Assembly: GCF_000327385.1 (NCBI RefSeq)
Contig: NW_008707443.1
Location: forward strand, 415,399-479,398
Origin: Lottia gigantea
Lineage: Eukaryota; Mollusca; Gastropoda; Lottiidae
Direction: 5' to 3'
Length of the DNA: 64,000 nt
The notes beneath the pieces were generated by a model. The model was not told the origin of the DNA and searched no databases. It saw only the letters and a list, made by a program, of their open reading frames with translations. The first letter of the stretch is position 1. Each line of letters opens with the position of its first letter. Positions 1-14,265 of this stretch are shown piece after piece. The position numbers and the translations under genes were made by a program.

Positions 1-2239
1 GATATTTTTCATTTCAAGTTTTTTATCACTGCAATTTCTAATCACAAATTCCTTTAGTCACATTATTTTTCACTTAGGTAAACGATTCTTACTTTAACTT
101 TACTTTCAATTTCACAACTTATCTTGTGATAACAAATTCCTTCAGTCTTATTTCTAAAATAAAAGTGACCAAGTTGTAAACCAATGCCTTTCTCTATCTT
201 GTTAATTAGCCTGCTATATTCATCAAGTATAATTTTAATTAAGGGACTGGTTAAAAAGGTGTCAGATGTCATCAGATTACAGTGTGAAGGGTGGAGCTCT
301 TGAAACTGTCAAGTAAATATATACCTGTTAAGGTTATTGCCTGAAGACATTGATAGATTAAGATATGATTCACAATAATAGTTGTTATATAATACATGAT
401 AATAACTCAAATGGATCATAAAATCTAAACCATAAATTGTTTAAGTATTGTTCACTTTTCCACCATTTGTTTGGAATTTAAGCTAAGACTTAAGAATCTA
501 ACTATTTTTTTTGTTTCCATTAAGGCAGTTGTTTAGACTGGACCTCAGTTCTCTCAACATTTAAACAAATTTTTGAAAACAAATCTCATCTCTCCACCAA
601 GAGTCCAACAGCCTAATGTTTCTAAATCTACCTTATACTTTAGTTTTCTCAACATTTAAACAACTTAATTCTAAAAGTTACAGTTTCCTTAATTCCCTTA
701 AAATCAGAGTAAAGCCAGTAAGAAAATCTGGTACAATGTGAACTGAACCTGAGACTTTCTTTCTAGCAGACAAATGTAGCAGAAGACAGAGCTCTACAAT
801 ACACAATAAAATTGTGAAAGATTTGAAAGAAAGAATGCATGAACCATCATTTGTTCTCAAGTATGCTGTCAATCAACTGGTTGTAAACCAAGAGTCGTGG
901 CATTCAAATATCCAAATTATATGTAGATCAGTGCTTTAGGATACATGATCCATCTTGAATTAAGCTGGATACTTATAAACATAAACATTGTCTACTGTAC
1001 TTATCACTAAAGTCATTTATGCCGTTGAACTAGCTTTTGTTCCAATGTTGTTCAAAATACATCGTTGTTCCAGGTCATCTTGGCTGTCTGAAAATTGATC
1101 TATCCAAAAATAACCACCAGGTTATAAATATTTGATGTCCTCAGTCTATGTGATGAGGTGATTAACGGATATATAAAACTAACTTTACATAAACTGTTAA
1201 CTAATCCTAGAACAATTTCCAATAAGATACTTAGTCATATTAAGGGGCTCAGTACTCTCTCAAAGAGTGTGCTACAAATATCATACTTAATTATTACCTT
1301 AGTAAACATAGTGCATAAAGTGTACATCATTACTAAAAATGTCAAAAAATTATTTCAAAGATGTCATCAAAATGACTGGTAGTTGAAGAGATAGAGAATG
1401 AAGGCATGTGAGGAATTGTTGTTGAATCAGTGGTTGCCCAGACAGATCAGCCATCTATCTCCAAAATCTTCATGTCTTCTTCAGGCAACCAAGCTGTTCA
1501 CCATTAGAGGTATATCAATTAGCAATATCAGTGCCATAACAAGGGTAGTATTTCTTTGAGACAAAAATGCTTTTGGTCGAGCTTGAATATGTGAAACTTT
1601 TTGGTCAAGGGGCCTGAAGGCTGTCTTAAGTAATCACTATTTCCATTGACAACAAGTCTTATTGATATTAAAATTTCTTTCTTCTTTTTTATTTTTACTC
1701 AAATTAATCATGAAGCAGTTACTGCCCTGAAAATGTCCATAAGCTTTCTAGCTTTAAATAACACTCTCATCAGTATAGCCATAATACATCTCGGCAACCA
1801 GGATAAAACAAGAATTAGTGTCAACACAGCCTTTTTTTTTACTACATTACCATTTAATGGAATCCAATCTCTAAAAGGCTAGTAGACCAAAGCAGACACA
1901 GTTTCTAGATCACAAAAGGAAATTAGTTATAACACATAGACAGTATAACTTTAAATTCAGTCACATTATCTTTTAGATCTAAATTCTGAAAAGATTCAAA
2001 TCATGTTTTTTTCAGACGCCATGATATAACATAAACCTACAGCTAAAAATCAATGAATTTAAAAGTGTTAAAACTGTTAGATTATCAATAGAATCCTTGA
2101 TCAATGAGGAATTTATGAAAATTATGTTAAAAAAAATATAAATTGTAACTCAAAAATCAATGTTGTTTTATAACACATTCTCATTTTATCTTTTCATCTA
2201 GCGTATTTTCCTGTCTATAGGTGCAAATAGACGAGGCAC

Positions 2240-2375
2240 GGTGTCCGGTGCAGGATTATTGATACAGTAGAAAATAAGAGAAGCGAATAGTTCCAAATAG
2301 GTCCCAATCCAGACCATTCTTCATGTGTTCACTTGTTCTATTTTCTACTGTATCAATCATCCTGCACTGTACACC
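2240..2375. repeat. Inverted-repeat hairpin, about 38-bp arms
   Basis: The left arm (2240-2278) and right arm (2338-2375) are near-perfect reverse complements sharing the core TTGATACAGTAGAAAATA, with a 59-base loop between them. The form fits a small foldback or MITE remnant, or a long RNA hairpin if transcribed. I saw no clear target-site duplication and no second copy in the window. Confidence 0.6.
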
Positions 2376-3723
2376 ACACCCAACATCATCTTTTCCCACC
2401 TTAAAGATGTATTGCAAAATCTTTGTTGAAAGTAGATTTAAAGGCTTATAATGGCAATTCAAGATAGGAATACATCATTTCATAATGCTAACTCATGATT
2501 TAGTCACACCAAATACAGCAAAGGTACCATCTATTCATTATTGGTTAATTGACAATGCACATGGTTTGAACTGAAGATGGCTCAACAAAAATGAGTGTTC
2601 AATTGCATTCCATCCACAAATGGCTTACAGACTAATGTCGTCTCACATTCTTTGGTAAATCAAATTTTGCCAAATTGTTTTAAAATGATTTTGAATACTG
2701 GCTTTAAAACAGTACTGGTAGTGATAGTCTTAGAATAACTTGGTTTTGATAAAAATATATTTCTAAGTTAAAATTCATAGAAACAGACTTCCCTCTGAGA
2801 CATTTCTAATTTTGACTGAAAATTGTCCCCTCAACAAATAAATAAGCGATAATGTGTCTTGTGTTTATTTTTTTCAACCCCAATTCATTCCTAGTCTATC
2901 AGCACTTATTTAAAAACTTATATATAATTCTTCTAGTCATCCAAATAATAAGTGATCCACAATATCCACAAATGTACTAGACAGTATTCAGTCTGTAGAG
3001 GAAGTGAAGAAGGGTTGGTCTGAATGGATACTAAATATGATACTTCTATATGTTATTCTATTGAAATCTCTGTACAAAGTCAGCAATATGATAACCTGGA
3101 GTTCACCACAATTATATTATTTCTAGTTAAAAACTGAAGCCAAGCCACTTTGAAGCCACTACTAGCTGTGATTGACAACAATGTTTTGTTGTGTTTGTAG
3201 TTCAAGAAAAAGCCGAGACATTTTATCTCTGAAATTCCTGTCTTAAGTTTCTTCAGGTGGTCCTCATTTACTCAAGTTGTGAGAAAAATAACTAGAATTT
3301 CTGTCTGTATACATTTCAAAATGAAGACAAGAAAAAACACATAACATTAATGAAAAAGACATTTCTAATACTGATTTACCCTAATACAAAGAAAAACTCA
3401 GTGTGATTGACGGTAATGACTGTAAGTTTCGCAGGTCTCAGTCATATCTTTCTTTGAAATTATATGCTTAACTCAATATGTCGAATAACTGGCTTATGAC
3501 AAACTAATCTCACAATCCTATCAAACAATTATTACTTTAATTACAATGTGTATCTCAGATGTCATTATCTCTCAGATAATACACGTATAATACTTTGATA
3601 TGCACTTGCTGCCAATGTATGCTTATAAAGATTCCTACAAGAACAATGATGCATAAGCTTAAATACTATTATCAAAACAAGTAATTCATAACAAACAGGT
3701 CATCCAAGGAACCATCTAAACAA

Positions 3724-3871
3724 CTAACTATTCAAGTTTGAGGTTAATGGCTTTGGCTGATGCTCAGGCGAATGTGTCAGCATTGGACACACCAGATGAA
3801 GTTTGCTGGTGATCAACTCTCCCGAATCATTCGCCGTGAATGTTTGCCCAGTGTCCATAGCTTTATTCTCT
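3724..3871 (-). CDS. Possible terminal coding exon, unknown small protein
   Basis: On the minus strand a TTTCAG acceptor at 3872 and above is followed by one base and 48 open codons, then TAG at 3726-3724. The stretch is clearly richer in G+C and CpG than its surroundings. It contains an in-frame ATG at 3858 that would give a 44-residue peptide. I recognise no family. A strong minus-strand donor with an ATG just inside it lies at 14266 (17 coding bases, phase 2) and would join in frame to give 54 residues, but that link is guesswork across about 10 kb. It could also be a chance open frame: the plus strand is partly open here too. Confidence 0.2.
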
Positions 3872-3954
3872 CTGAAATATCACTGTCATAACATAAAGAG
3901 AGAGTTAGCAAATTAGATCAATGGCGCTTTTCAGCGTTTTAAATCATATGCTGG

Positions 3955-4229
3955 AGATGCCATGCCTATGATACTTGCTTAATGACCTGATAATCCATGG
4001 TTCAATTCCGGCATAGGTCATCAGATATATATTTTGATTTTTCAACCTTATTTCCTTTGATGGTCAGTGATAGTTGGAGATCAGAGGTTCTGACAAGAAA
4101 AAAAGTGTCTGGTCATTATTTTGGTTGTGGCAATAAACTGAGACCCTCAACAAAGAGTAATCTAATGTCACTGTGCTGGCCATATTTAACTCATTGCACA
4201 CTGCATGGTATTACCCATCTTCATTAGCC
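3955..4229 (+). repeat. SINE-like remnant
   Basis: Around 4000-4013 lies GGTTCAATTCC, close to the RNA polymerase III B box, preceded by a tRNA-like stretch without a clear A box. The downstream part, near 4193-4215 (GCACACTGCATGG core), recurs at about 50495-50518. The two-part form, tRNA-like head plus recurring tail, suggests a decayed tRNA-derived SINE. Ends and target duplications are not resolved. Confidence 0.35.
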
Positions 4230-6539
4230 CAATTCTGTTCGAAATGTAGCATGTAAAACTCCAATAATTTTCCTTTCATTTGTATCTTTTCTATATTGCT
4301 ATATCAAAGTTAAGAAATATAATTATTTATATGTATTTATCTAAAAAAAAGTAAGCTAGCAATTTCCAATGTTACCGGAAGACATAGAAAGATAGAAAGC
4401 TGATTATTAACCTATATTAACCAGAGATATAAGACAATCTCACTCCACTTCAAATTAAAATCTCAGCTATCTAGGGTAAGATGAGACAGGTCATTTACAT
4501 ATTATATCCTGTTATTGCATCAATGGTAATAAGATATCTTATATCATTGCTGACTCAGTGTATTTTCTTCAGACAATTTCCATTAAGATACTATCACTGA
4601 CAATGTATGCATATGGTATAAAAAAAACAAATTGGAGGCGTCTTCTGTAAAAGTTGTCCAGCGGTTCAGAGGAACAATTTAAAAGAGACACGAAGAACTA
4701 CTTTTCATCCCATTTTTTTTTATTTCAAGGCATAATTTTCAGGATTCTGCAAATTATGAGAACCAAATCATCCAAAAGTTAAGTTAGGCCATTTCAAGCA
4801 TTGTAAAAAGTACTGTACCAGGAACAAAACACACTATAGTTTACAATCAGGCTTCTTTGGAAAACAGAATTATGAAGTTTGATGCCATAAGGCTGATGAA
4901 ATTTTGCCAAGAAAGTTGCATAAGTCTATTTTTCCATTGCTATTCAGAAATATTGGATTGGTTTTGTCCTATTTGAATCATTAGCATTTTCTAAGTAATC
5001 CCCTCAAACAATAAAATGAGATTAAAGCAAAATGTCTGATTTCAGGAAATATGAAGTCTGCCTACTTTGTTTTGTTTCTGAGTCTTCAATGTGAACAGCC
5101 AGTTGAACACAAGATCTCAATTATTGACATGGTGCTATTTTTGAAAGACCAACTCAGACTAGCTGGCATTAAATGAAACTTAAGCAAGAGTGTCCTGGTG
5201 GCATGTTAAAATATATAATATGTATGTAAGTCCACATGTGGTAAAGGTTAAAGGGTCACCATGATTTAAATTAAGTTATCAGCTTTGCAACAACAAAATC
5301 CATGAATGACAGCTTTCTGGAATTTTTATAACCCATTTTCTAATGTTCTAAATTATATATAATTATAATGAATTTCCTTTTTTCATGAACAACACCTATT
5401 TTGTTATATATAACCAAATAAATAAATAAAGATAACAATGATTGTGATTTGCCTGCCTACAACTAACTAAAAAATCTATAATCATCTATTCCATCTCTCC
5501 TTTTACTCCCTTGAGATGTTAACAACTCAATAAAAGAACTTCCTCCAGTTTCAATTAACAACCATTGGTAGTTTGGAATCAACTTTCTAAGCTTATTCAA
5601 TTTGTGTTTTTTTTCAGTCTTTGAATGTGCCATGTCAGGTTATAGAAAGAAGTTCTCTGAAAAGGAAAGCTCAATACAGCATAATCTCATAAAATCTGTT
5701 GAATTCAACATGAATGAAGCACTTATATCTTGAAATTGACAGATTACTATTCACTGCAATCAAGTAGTTAGATGAAGATTTAGAACACTGGGTTGACAAA
5801 CACATTATTTCTGCTTGAGTAAACACCTGATAAACTTGTGGAAACTGTGGAGGACTGCAATTCTTCAGCCAATAATTGTGAAACACTGATTTGCATCATT
5901 CCAAGTTTCAGTAAGAGAATTCCATCAAAAATAAGTCTTTTCTAATTCCACAATCTCAAAAGCTGCTATGGGCCTATGTGATAGTGACTTCATAACACAC
6001 AATTGCAAGAACTACATATGAATGACACTGACTGAAAATTTGAATGTTTCAAATCGATGCTATCAGTGTCCCCAATAACTTAAAAAGTGTAGAAAACTTC
6101 TTTACAAAGCCTTTAATGTCAAAAAAATATTGTCACATATAAAGATACCAGCATTTATTTTTTAATCAATCAATCAATAATTTCAAGTCTATTTCTAAAC
6201 ACCATCCAGGGTTATACTGATAAATTGTGATAAAATACATGTTACGTCAGAAAAATACAAGCTATTTATTTCATTACTTTACCATAAATAAAGTTTTCTA
6301 TTCCAAGATGTGTCATTAGCTTTCCTTTTTTAGCTGTCTATTTCCATTCATTACCGGTTGAAAAACACTCTTTTAAACACATATTTTCCTAATTCATTAA
6401 GCAGGCTAGAACATTAATATTCAAATGAGATGTACATATAAAGATAAATACATAGAATATTCACTAGTCAATGTCAATCCTATATTTAAAGTGACATATC
6501 ACAATATTAATACTCCAAAAGTAAACAACAAAACTACCC

Positions 6540-6850
6540 CCACACAATGTGCAGGCATAGATCTTATTCAAGCGTCGTCCATATTGAATCCAGAACGATT
6601 GCGAACAAACAAAGGCAACGTCGTGTCACTGCATTGACGTCATTAAATTTGGAATTGATTAAGCTATTTAATGATACTTTCAGATGGATTTCACCTTACG
6701 ATGCAGTTTTGATCGGGTGTCTGGTGATGTCACATATAGGCTATTCCTTCATAAATGTGGCCATCTTTTCAAAGGATGACGTAATTTGTGTTATGAACCT
6801 TGCTTTCAGTGTCGAAGTGTGAATAAGGTCTATGCACACTTGTCTAATGA
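6540..6850. promoter_or_regulatory. CRE-rich CpG patch, possible promoter or enhancer
   Basis: This patch has more CpG than its surroundings. It contains a perfect CRE palindrome TGACGTCA (6635-6642), a CRE variant TGATGTCA (6725-6732) and a CRE/ATF-type TGACGTAA (6777-6784). On the minus strand an AAGATGGCC motif near 6761-6769 resembles a YY1 initiator site. No gene start can be tied to it. Confidence 0.3.
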
Positions 6851-8974
6851 AAAGGATAAACAACACATTTTGTGGATCATGCGCTGGTTCCTCTTCAACC
6901 ATTTAAGAAGAAGTGGAACATCAATTCACACATGTTATTGACTGGTTGTTTTATCAGTAGTAATTTATCTTAAGGATTTAAGATCAGTTTGCAGGCAATC
7001 AGTACCTAGGTCACAATAAAAAAAAAGGTTAATCTTCAAAACATATCCTTAACCAACTGATGGAATAGCTATCCACAACGGATTTCAGAAGGTAAATTTA
7101 CTTAATGCATACTGTCAGAAGTCACAATAGTATCAATTTATGGGCTGTTCTCTTATGCAGACAAATACCAATACAACTAATCCCTTTTAAGTGCACATAT
7201 GGTTGGATATTTCCTGATCAACATTGAAACAAATGAGAGTGTGAAACAATGCCTACTTAAATAACAAAGCTTTTGAGTCAACATAGCTGAGGATCAAATG
7301 CATTACTGTCAAATCTAATACAATTATAAGTTTGGAGGTTTCGTTAAATTTATGTAATGAAAATATGATGAGAACCATCTTTAAGCTAACAAAGTACATA
7401 GTAGTGGTATTTGAGGATATAAAGGATGATAAATTGTATTTGATTTCCTTACTAATTATATATAATAATACATATTATTAACATCTACTGTTCATCATTG
7501 ACATTTAACAATCACACTGACCAAGGATAGTTATCATATTAAATACCATTTATAGTAATTGTTGAAAGTTTTAAGCTTTGAAGGCCACAAGTACTAAAGG
7601 TTTATCGCGTCTGGACGGGGCTTCTCAAAAATTTGTTCAATTAAATCGTAAATTAAACATATTGGCAAAGTTATAAAATGTTTAATGACAGAGGTTTTCT
7701 GGAACTACAAAAACCATAGATGTCAGACACAAAATCAGGATTGTAAAATGAACAGCTTTTTGTGTCCCTGATACTCATACAAAGGTTACGAAACCTTGGC
7801 TGTGGGAATTTCTAAGATTACTACTGGTATGTTTGAGAATTTGAAAAAGTTCAAAACTTGAAAATACATCTTAATAATAGTTGGTCATCTAAATGAATAT
7901 ATACTTGTTAGGAAATATGCAAATCTGGTTTGATACTCTAGTTTGAAATTAAGGTGTCACCACTCCCTAAGATAAGGAAAAATAATTTAGTGACGTCAAA
8001 AAAATAGTATCATATATCTTAATGTGTTTTTAGTTTAAGAAAAAATTGTAACTTCAGGTGTGGCATATCAACATACATCAGTTTAAATGAACTATAGCTT
8101 TCATTTCAGAAAAAGCATTCAATGGCTATTGCAAACGTTGTATTATACCTTGACATCAATTACCACCTTTGTTGTATCACAGAAGTTTGTAACTGAATTG
8201 ATTTGATTGAACTGTACACCCAATAAGAAGTATTGACAGATAGTCTGTAAAAATGTGGGGGGATGCCGAGCCAGCCTCATTTGATATAAAATGATTTGCA
8301 TCAGAAAAGAATACTGTAGAAATTATACTTTATCAACAGCCAATGGCAACACGCCAAATATTTTGTTATCAGTTGTCATCTGTAATAAATATTTTTCGTT
8401 TGCAACAGTTTTATAAATTTTGAATGGTGCAATGGCAATAAAAACAATTGACATTAATTTAAAACAGAATCCTGATTAAAGTTGAAGTATAAATGGAAAA
8501 ATACCTGCATTTATACACGTTTTAAATATAGGTCGAACCATGTAATAATTGTCATTACCATAACAGTCTGATATCTATTATACATATTATATATAACTAA
8601 TCAATATCTCTACACATATAATTAATAACTATTCTTTATACAGTCAAAGATTAGCAGGAAATAGGTCATTCCAGGAAAAAACTGTGTCATATTTTATTCC
8701 ACTGAGAAAATCGATCATTTATTCTTTTATGAAAAATACACCTAAAGCACAAAAATTAACAGTTATCAAAATCAATAATCAAATGAAATGAAGTAAAGTT
8801 TGAACATTGTTACTAGGAAAATTGCTAGTTCTGCCAACGCAAAGACTCAAGATAACAATAATAACAACAGATTTAGCCAAAACCTTTCTATGACTTTCAA
8901 AGGCCAAACAATCTTAATGTGCAAAGCTTGCAGGACCTTCGTTTTATTTCTAGATCATACAATCTAAGTTACTA

Positions 8975-9055
8975 ACAATCTGCCAGGATTGAAAATTGGA
9001 TCATGAAGTCTAAAAAGGAACCAAACTTGCTGAACCACAGCGGCTCCAGATACAA
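8975..9055 (-). repeat. SINE-like tRNA-derived remnant
   Basis: On the minus strand a TGGTTCAGCAAG stretch resembles a Pol III A box. Some 40 bases later TTTTCAATCCTGG resembles a degraded B box. The spacing and the AATCCTGGCA ending parallel the SINE-like remnant near 4.0 kb. It directly abuts the minisatellite region to its right. Confidence 0.3.
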
Positions 9056-9340
9056 TATGTATATACAATAAATGTAAGAAGTAATAATATAAAACACTAC
9101 AATCCCTGATTACTAAATACCAGTACATTTTTTTTCTGTCAGATGTAATTTGGAAAAAAGTGGTTATTACCTCTACATAGTTATATATGTTACACATGAA
9201 TCTATCATAACTAACAACAAGATTAGCATAAAATGTACCTTCTATTGTCGAAATATATATAATTATATATATTATATCAAACTTTACAAAACAAGTTAAA
9301 TCTACAATTGTTAAACTGACAAGAATTGTAGCATATATTG

Positions 9341-9803
9341 AGTTATATTGGCATATGGCCGCAAGATAAAGGTTATATTGGCATAAGTTTGCAAGATGCA
9401 AGTTACATTATTATAAGGTTACAGGATTAGAATTTTATTGGTACAAGGATGCAAATAAAAGATTATAATGGCATAAGGTTGCCAGATACAGGTTATATTG
9501 GCATAAGACTGCAAGGTAAAGGTTATATATTGGCATGTGGTTACAAGATACAAGTTATATCATTATAAGGTTACAAGATTAGAATTATATTGGTACAAGG
9601 ATGCAAATAAAAGGTTATAATGGCATAAGGTTGCCAGATACAGGTTATATTGGCATAAGACTGCAAGGTAAAGATTATATTGGCATGTGGTTGCAAATTT
9701 AAAGCTTAAACTGGCATAAGCTTACAAAATACAGGTTATATTGGTATAAGAAGAAATAGGCTATATATATCAATTGACATTTATAAGGTTGCAAGATAAA
9801 GAA
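9341..9803. repeat. Minisatellite, 30-bp unit in a 152-bp higher-order repeat
   Basis: About fifteen degenerate copies of a unit like GGTTATATTGGCATAAGGTT follow one another at roughly 30-bp spacing. Five consecutive variant units form a block that is repeated almost intact 152 bp later (compare 9401 on with 9553 on), which is a higher-order repeat. A long minus-strand open frame over this region is a by-product of the array. Confidence 0.8.
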
Positions 9804-10354
9804 TATATAGACACTAGGTTAATTAAAAAGTGCCAAAATGTGTGACAAAGAAAGATTTTATCAAAATTGTATCAGATATGAGTGTAACACTTGACACAAA
9901 ACTATGTATTTATAAAAGAGATTAATAAAATTTTATTGTAAGAAAAATGGAAATCTGCTTGAGAATTGTAAATGACAAAGATGTTGGAGATGAAAGTAGA
10001 CGTTATGAATGATTCTATCAGATTGTATAAGTCTGGTATCTGTCTAAAACCCATAGTCAACAAATTGATTCAATTCATCAAATTAGATGCCTATTATTTC
10101 ATGCTTATATATCACAAGAATCACACAGAGAAACTGTCAGACTCATTAAAACCATCACATGGAATGAAGATAGGAAATGCCACCCAATGAGGAAATTTCA
10201 GTAATCAACGCCTGGATATTAACTTTTTTTTTTTATTTGATGAATCTTTAAATAACATGTAGCAAAGGGGTCTTGCTTTTTTTTTCAAATGTCATTCCCC
10301 CAACCTGTATCACTGCTTAGAGGGAAGTAACAGCACACCAACGGACTACTGGCA

Positions 10355-10655
10355 GGAGAATAACACTTTCTGTTTATTTTTCTGAGCATCACTTTCTCTT
10401 TGCTGTTACATCCACATAAACAATGGCATCACTTTCTTTTTATTGTTATTCCAACATTGCACCACTTTCAGTTTACTTTTAGTTAAAAATGGTATTATAT
10501 TTTGTTTACTATGATTGCATGCTATCCACTGTTATTTCAATATGAAATCACTTTCGGTTTCCTGTTATTTCAAAATGAAATCATTGTTTGTTTTCTATTA
10601 TTTCAAACTAACAGCTTTTTGCTTCATGCTATTTCAACATTGGAATCACTTTACA
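10355..10655. repeat. Degenerate minisatellite, about 33-40-bp unit
   Basis: Eight or so diverged units share ATCACTTTC followed by a T-rich stretch and CTGTTATTTCAA. Units at about 10546-10650 are the most alike. The divergence between units suggests an old array. Confidence 0.55.
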
Positions 10656-12594
10656 CATTGGACAACTGACCCCATACTGTCTACAAACATCAAGATAGTT
10701 TTTTAATGTAACAGATTCTATACATAGCTAAAGTCTTGTGTTTTAAACCTATTTTTTGATATTATATTTTTGGTATTATCTAACCATAGTTGTATAAATG
10801 TTAACAGAAATTTACAATACATGTATGTAAGCTAACGTGCATTTAATTAAAATGCCATAAATAAAGTTATTGTGAAAATCAAGTGCATTGGTACAATCAA
10901 AACATATGTAAACATTCAAAGACAATATGAAATGTGTTCATTTTATGCTCAGTAATAGTAAACTAACCAAACCAATCACAAATATTCAAAATAACACAAT
11001 CTAAATACTGGGTATCTACTTAAACAAAACCTACCAAAATATACTTTAAATATTATTCATTATTACTCTTATAACTGTAGGAAAAATGAAACAATAATTT
11101 GAGTTATAAATACATACCAAATAGCTGTAGGGGAAAACTTGAAACCAATATAAACAGCCATTTTGACAACAGTTGTTTAATGCTTGTTGTACGAGTTAGA
11201 AAATAGACCAGTAATTTGACTACAGATATAAAATGAGAGTGAGAGAGGAAGATAACAGACGGCAAGGCAGGATGGAGTGATGTAGTCGTTTGCTACAGTA
11301 GAAATCAATACTAATAATGGCAGTAAGAGAAGTTTTGTGTTTGTCACATCAGTGTGATGCCTGCTGCTCTTGCCAGTTCATATTAGATAGACTCGAGTTA
11401 CTTTCTATAGCATCTTACTTTTAAATTTCCTACAAGTAATTACAAATACAAGGGTGACTTTGACATTTTTTAGTTTCAGAATTCAGCTCTAGTCTAAAGG
11501 GATTCAGAAGCTTTTCTAGTCTTTGTCATGTATAAGTATCAAGAACACCTATAGTTTCTGTATGTCTACAGTTTCAGAACTTAAATTCCCATAAGTCAGC
11601 CTACTTTAAAAGATTTGCCTATCAAATACTGGCAAATCCTCTAGCACAATTCCCCGCATGCAATTACTATTTTCATGCATAAGAAACACTTATCTGAAGC
11701 AATGTCTTCCATCTCTATTTCTTGGCAATTCCAAATATTTTCAACCTCAAATCTCTTTGACAAATCACAGGCATTCATTCATTCATTTGGGGGAATTTCA
11801 ATAGACTCAATGAAAAGATGATGAAATGGACTTATCCTATCAAACTCTCAGAAATAGAATGAATGTTCAATGACATTTTGCTTTTTTTCTATTCAAATCT
11901 TGCCATTGATGAGAATGATACAGTGACCATAGAGCAATAAGTTTATCATCAATAAGATTTTCTACTTCATCTAATATTACACACTGTGTCTATGATGGTC
12001 TACATTGATTTTTTAATTAGCTTTCCATCTTAAACAAAATGAATAATAAAATGTTGGAAAAGGAAGAAATATGAGACGTCCTGTGGTGTACAATGCAGGA
12101 AGTTGGCATGGAATAAGTAGGAATATATATATGAACATTATTGAAAGTGGCTGTGGGATATAGTTGGGAATCTTATTTTACTACTTTTGCTATCATGTAG
12201 GAAATATTATGGTCTTTATGGAGAACTCCTTGGTAATACAATAAATCTGCTTCTTGCATTTTGGCTGATTTGTTTGTTCAGACATGAATTGATCTGGTTG
12301 TATTTTATGATTTTAACCATTATAGTAGTGGCGGGTATCGTATAAAGCAGATCATGCTTACCCTTTTGAAACATTCTTTGTTTTGACAAGATTTTTGATA
12401 GACAGAATTGTCTTGCTAGTACAGATTTTTACTATACTGCACTTGTTATGGTATCAGTTTCTATATAATTCCCACTTTTAGGTCAAATACTGTTGTTTTG
12501 ACACTTCAAAAGATATTTTTCGATGACATCATGTGTTTCAGAAAAGTAAGCATGATTTTTTTTAGTCCCTTTTAAACTTAGGCTGTTAGAATTT

Positions 12595-12787
12595 AGGTAA
12601 TTTGGTCACAGATAATTCAGTCACTGGGGATTTTTGACAGTAAATTGGTGATGGAATATTGGTCGCAAGTAAATTGGCCACAGTTCTATGGTTACAATAT
12701 TTTGGTCAAAATGTAAATTTGTCACAGTTTATTGATCGAAATGTAAATTGATCATAGTCGTCTACAATTGTAAATTGGTTACAGTAG
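12595..12787. repeat. Degenerate repeat with GTAAATTGGTCACAG core
   Basis: Six to seven diverged copies of a core like GTAAATTGGTCACAG recur at irregular 20-40-bp spacing (for example near 12640, 12670, 12712, 12742 and 12770). No coding potential is seen. Confidence 0.55.
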
Positions 12788-14265
12788 TATAAATAAATTC
12801 CAAGAATAGTGGAACTTAAAGACTTTGAAATCATTGGCAAAATTAGATGCACCAAGACAGAGAGTTAAAGTTAAGAATGCCTAATTGTCCTAGCCCAAGA
12901 GTATTCAAATAAACATTCAAAATAGAATAAATAGAGAAAAGTGAGGTATAAAAGAAATGGTGTAATTTCATCAAAAACTGATACTGTAGCTATAAATAAT
13001 TTATGTGGTCTGACACATTAAAAGTCTGTAAATTACTTTTCAGCTCCTCAATACTCAATATCAGACCAAGTAATAGCCAACCTTCCACCAAATTCTTATT
13101 TAACACTCCCATGACATTTTATTTCTTGTTTATAGGTTTGGAAACTCAACAAATGATTTTATACACTCTCATTAATTCAGGTTCTAATCAAAATTTATTT
13201 AAGAAGAAACGACCACCAATTCAGCAAAATACAATGCTAGAACACAGGGGAAACTTCAGCTGTTAGTGTAAAAGAGTTATCATTGAATGGCTGCAACAAT
13301 TCACTGATAAACTGCAATTCTAATCACATTACACAATGTGTTGAAAGCTATATTGTCATGCAATTGGGAAGGTAATGTTTTGTCCCATTAGATCATTTTT
13401 TTTTATTGCATTTTAGAAATCTCTTTGATGACAAATGAAAATTTTATATTAATGTAAAATTGTCAGTGAGATTCAGAAAATAAAACTTCCACATAATTTT
13501 TAACACGTACATGACAAGTCATTAATCATAACAAAAACACTTTTCATGAACAATAATAGATATTACAAAATACTTTTTCATAACTTTAAAATTTTCTATT
13601 CAATGAATGAACAACAATAAACATTATTGAGTCATAATTCGTATAACTAATTCAAATCCTTGCAGCCCCAAATGACATATTATAAATCATGACATTGAAA
13701 ATCAATGAAATGAGTATTTACATCCTACAACTTTCCTGTTCTCATAATTGGCATAATAAACATCATAAATAATGTACCTTTATGAAGGGGATTTTCTAAA
13801 TACAGCCTCTGTTTCCTAGACTCTTTTTTACTTCTTGTTGAGGGATCTTTATTGTTGCACTAAACTACTATGTGAACTCCTCTGGAGCTTTAGTCAAAAC
13901 TGATTGAGAGAAACAAAAAATCCATACTGAGCACATATACCCGAGGTCTAGATAAGCATTTATCAATTATGTTTTTGTTCATGTCGAGCTGTAGGCGTAG
14001 GGTAGGCATATCATCGACATCATAATACAATGCAATAAAGACTTTTTATTCTAACCTGCACAAATCATTAAAAACATACATTGCATCAGTATCACCCAAA
14101 TCGGCAAATATTACCACTTGTTGAATAATGGCAAAATCTTCAATCTCTTTGTTTATTTAACTGTCAAATTATTCTTTCGTTTCTCTACATTTTTTGTACG
14201 TAACCATATTGATTTTAACGGAACTCATTTATACAATTTCATTTAAAATAGATTGAATTACTTAC

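Noticed and set aside
6425-6822. Two overlapping plus-strand open frames (70 and 91 codons)
   Set aside because: They overlap in different frames over the CRE-rich patch. CpG richness explains the lack of stops better than coding does.
8964-9401. 145-codon minus-strand open frame
   Set aside because: Much of it is translated minisatellite and AT-rich sequence plus a SINE-like remnant; there is no domain and no splice support.
13750-13850. Possible minus-strand exon continuing the ATG exon at 14282
   Set aside because: An in-frame stretch exists near 13786-13825, but its acceptor lacks a pyrimidine tract and its donor (GTACAT) is weak.
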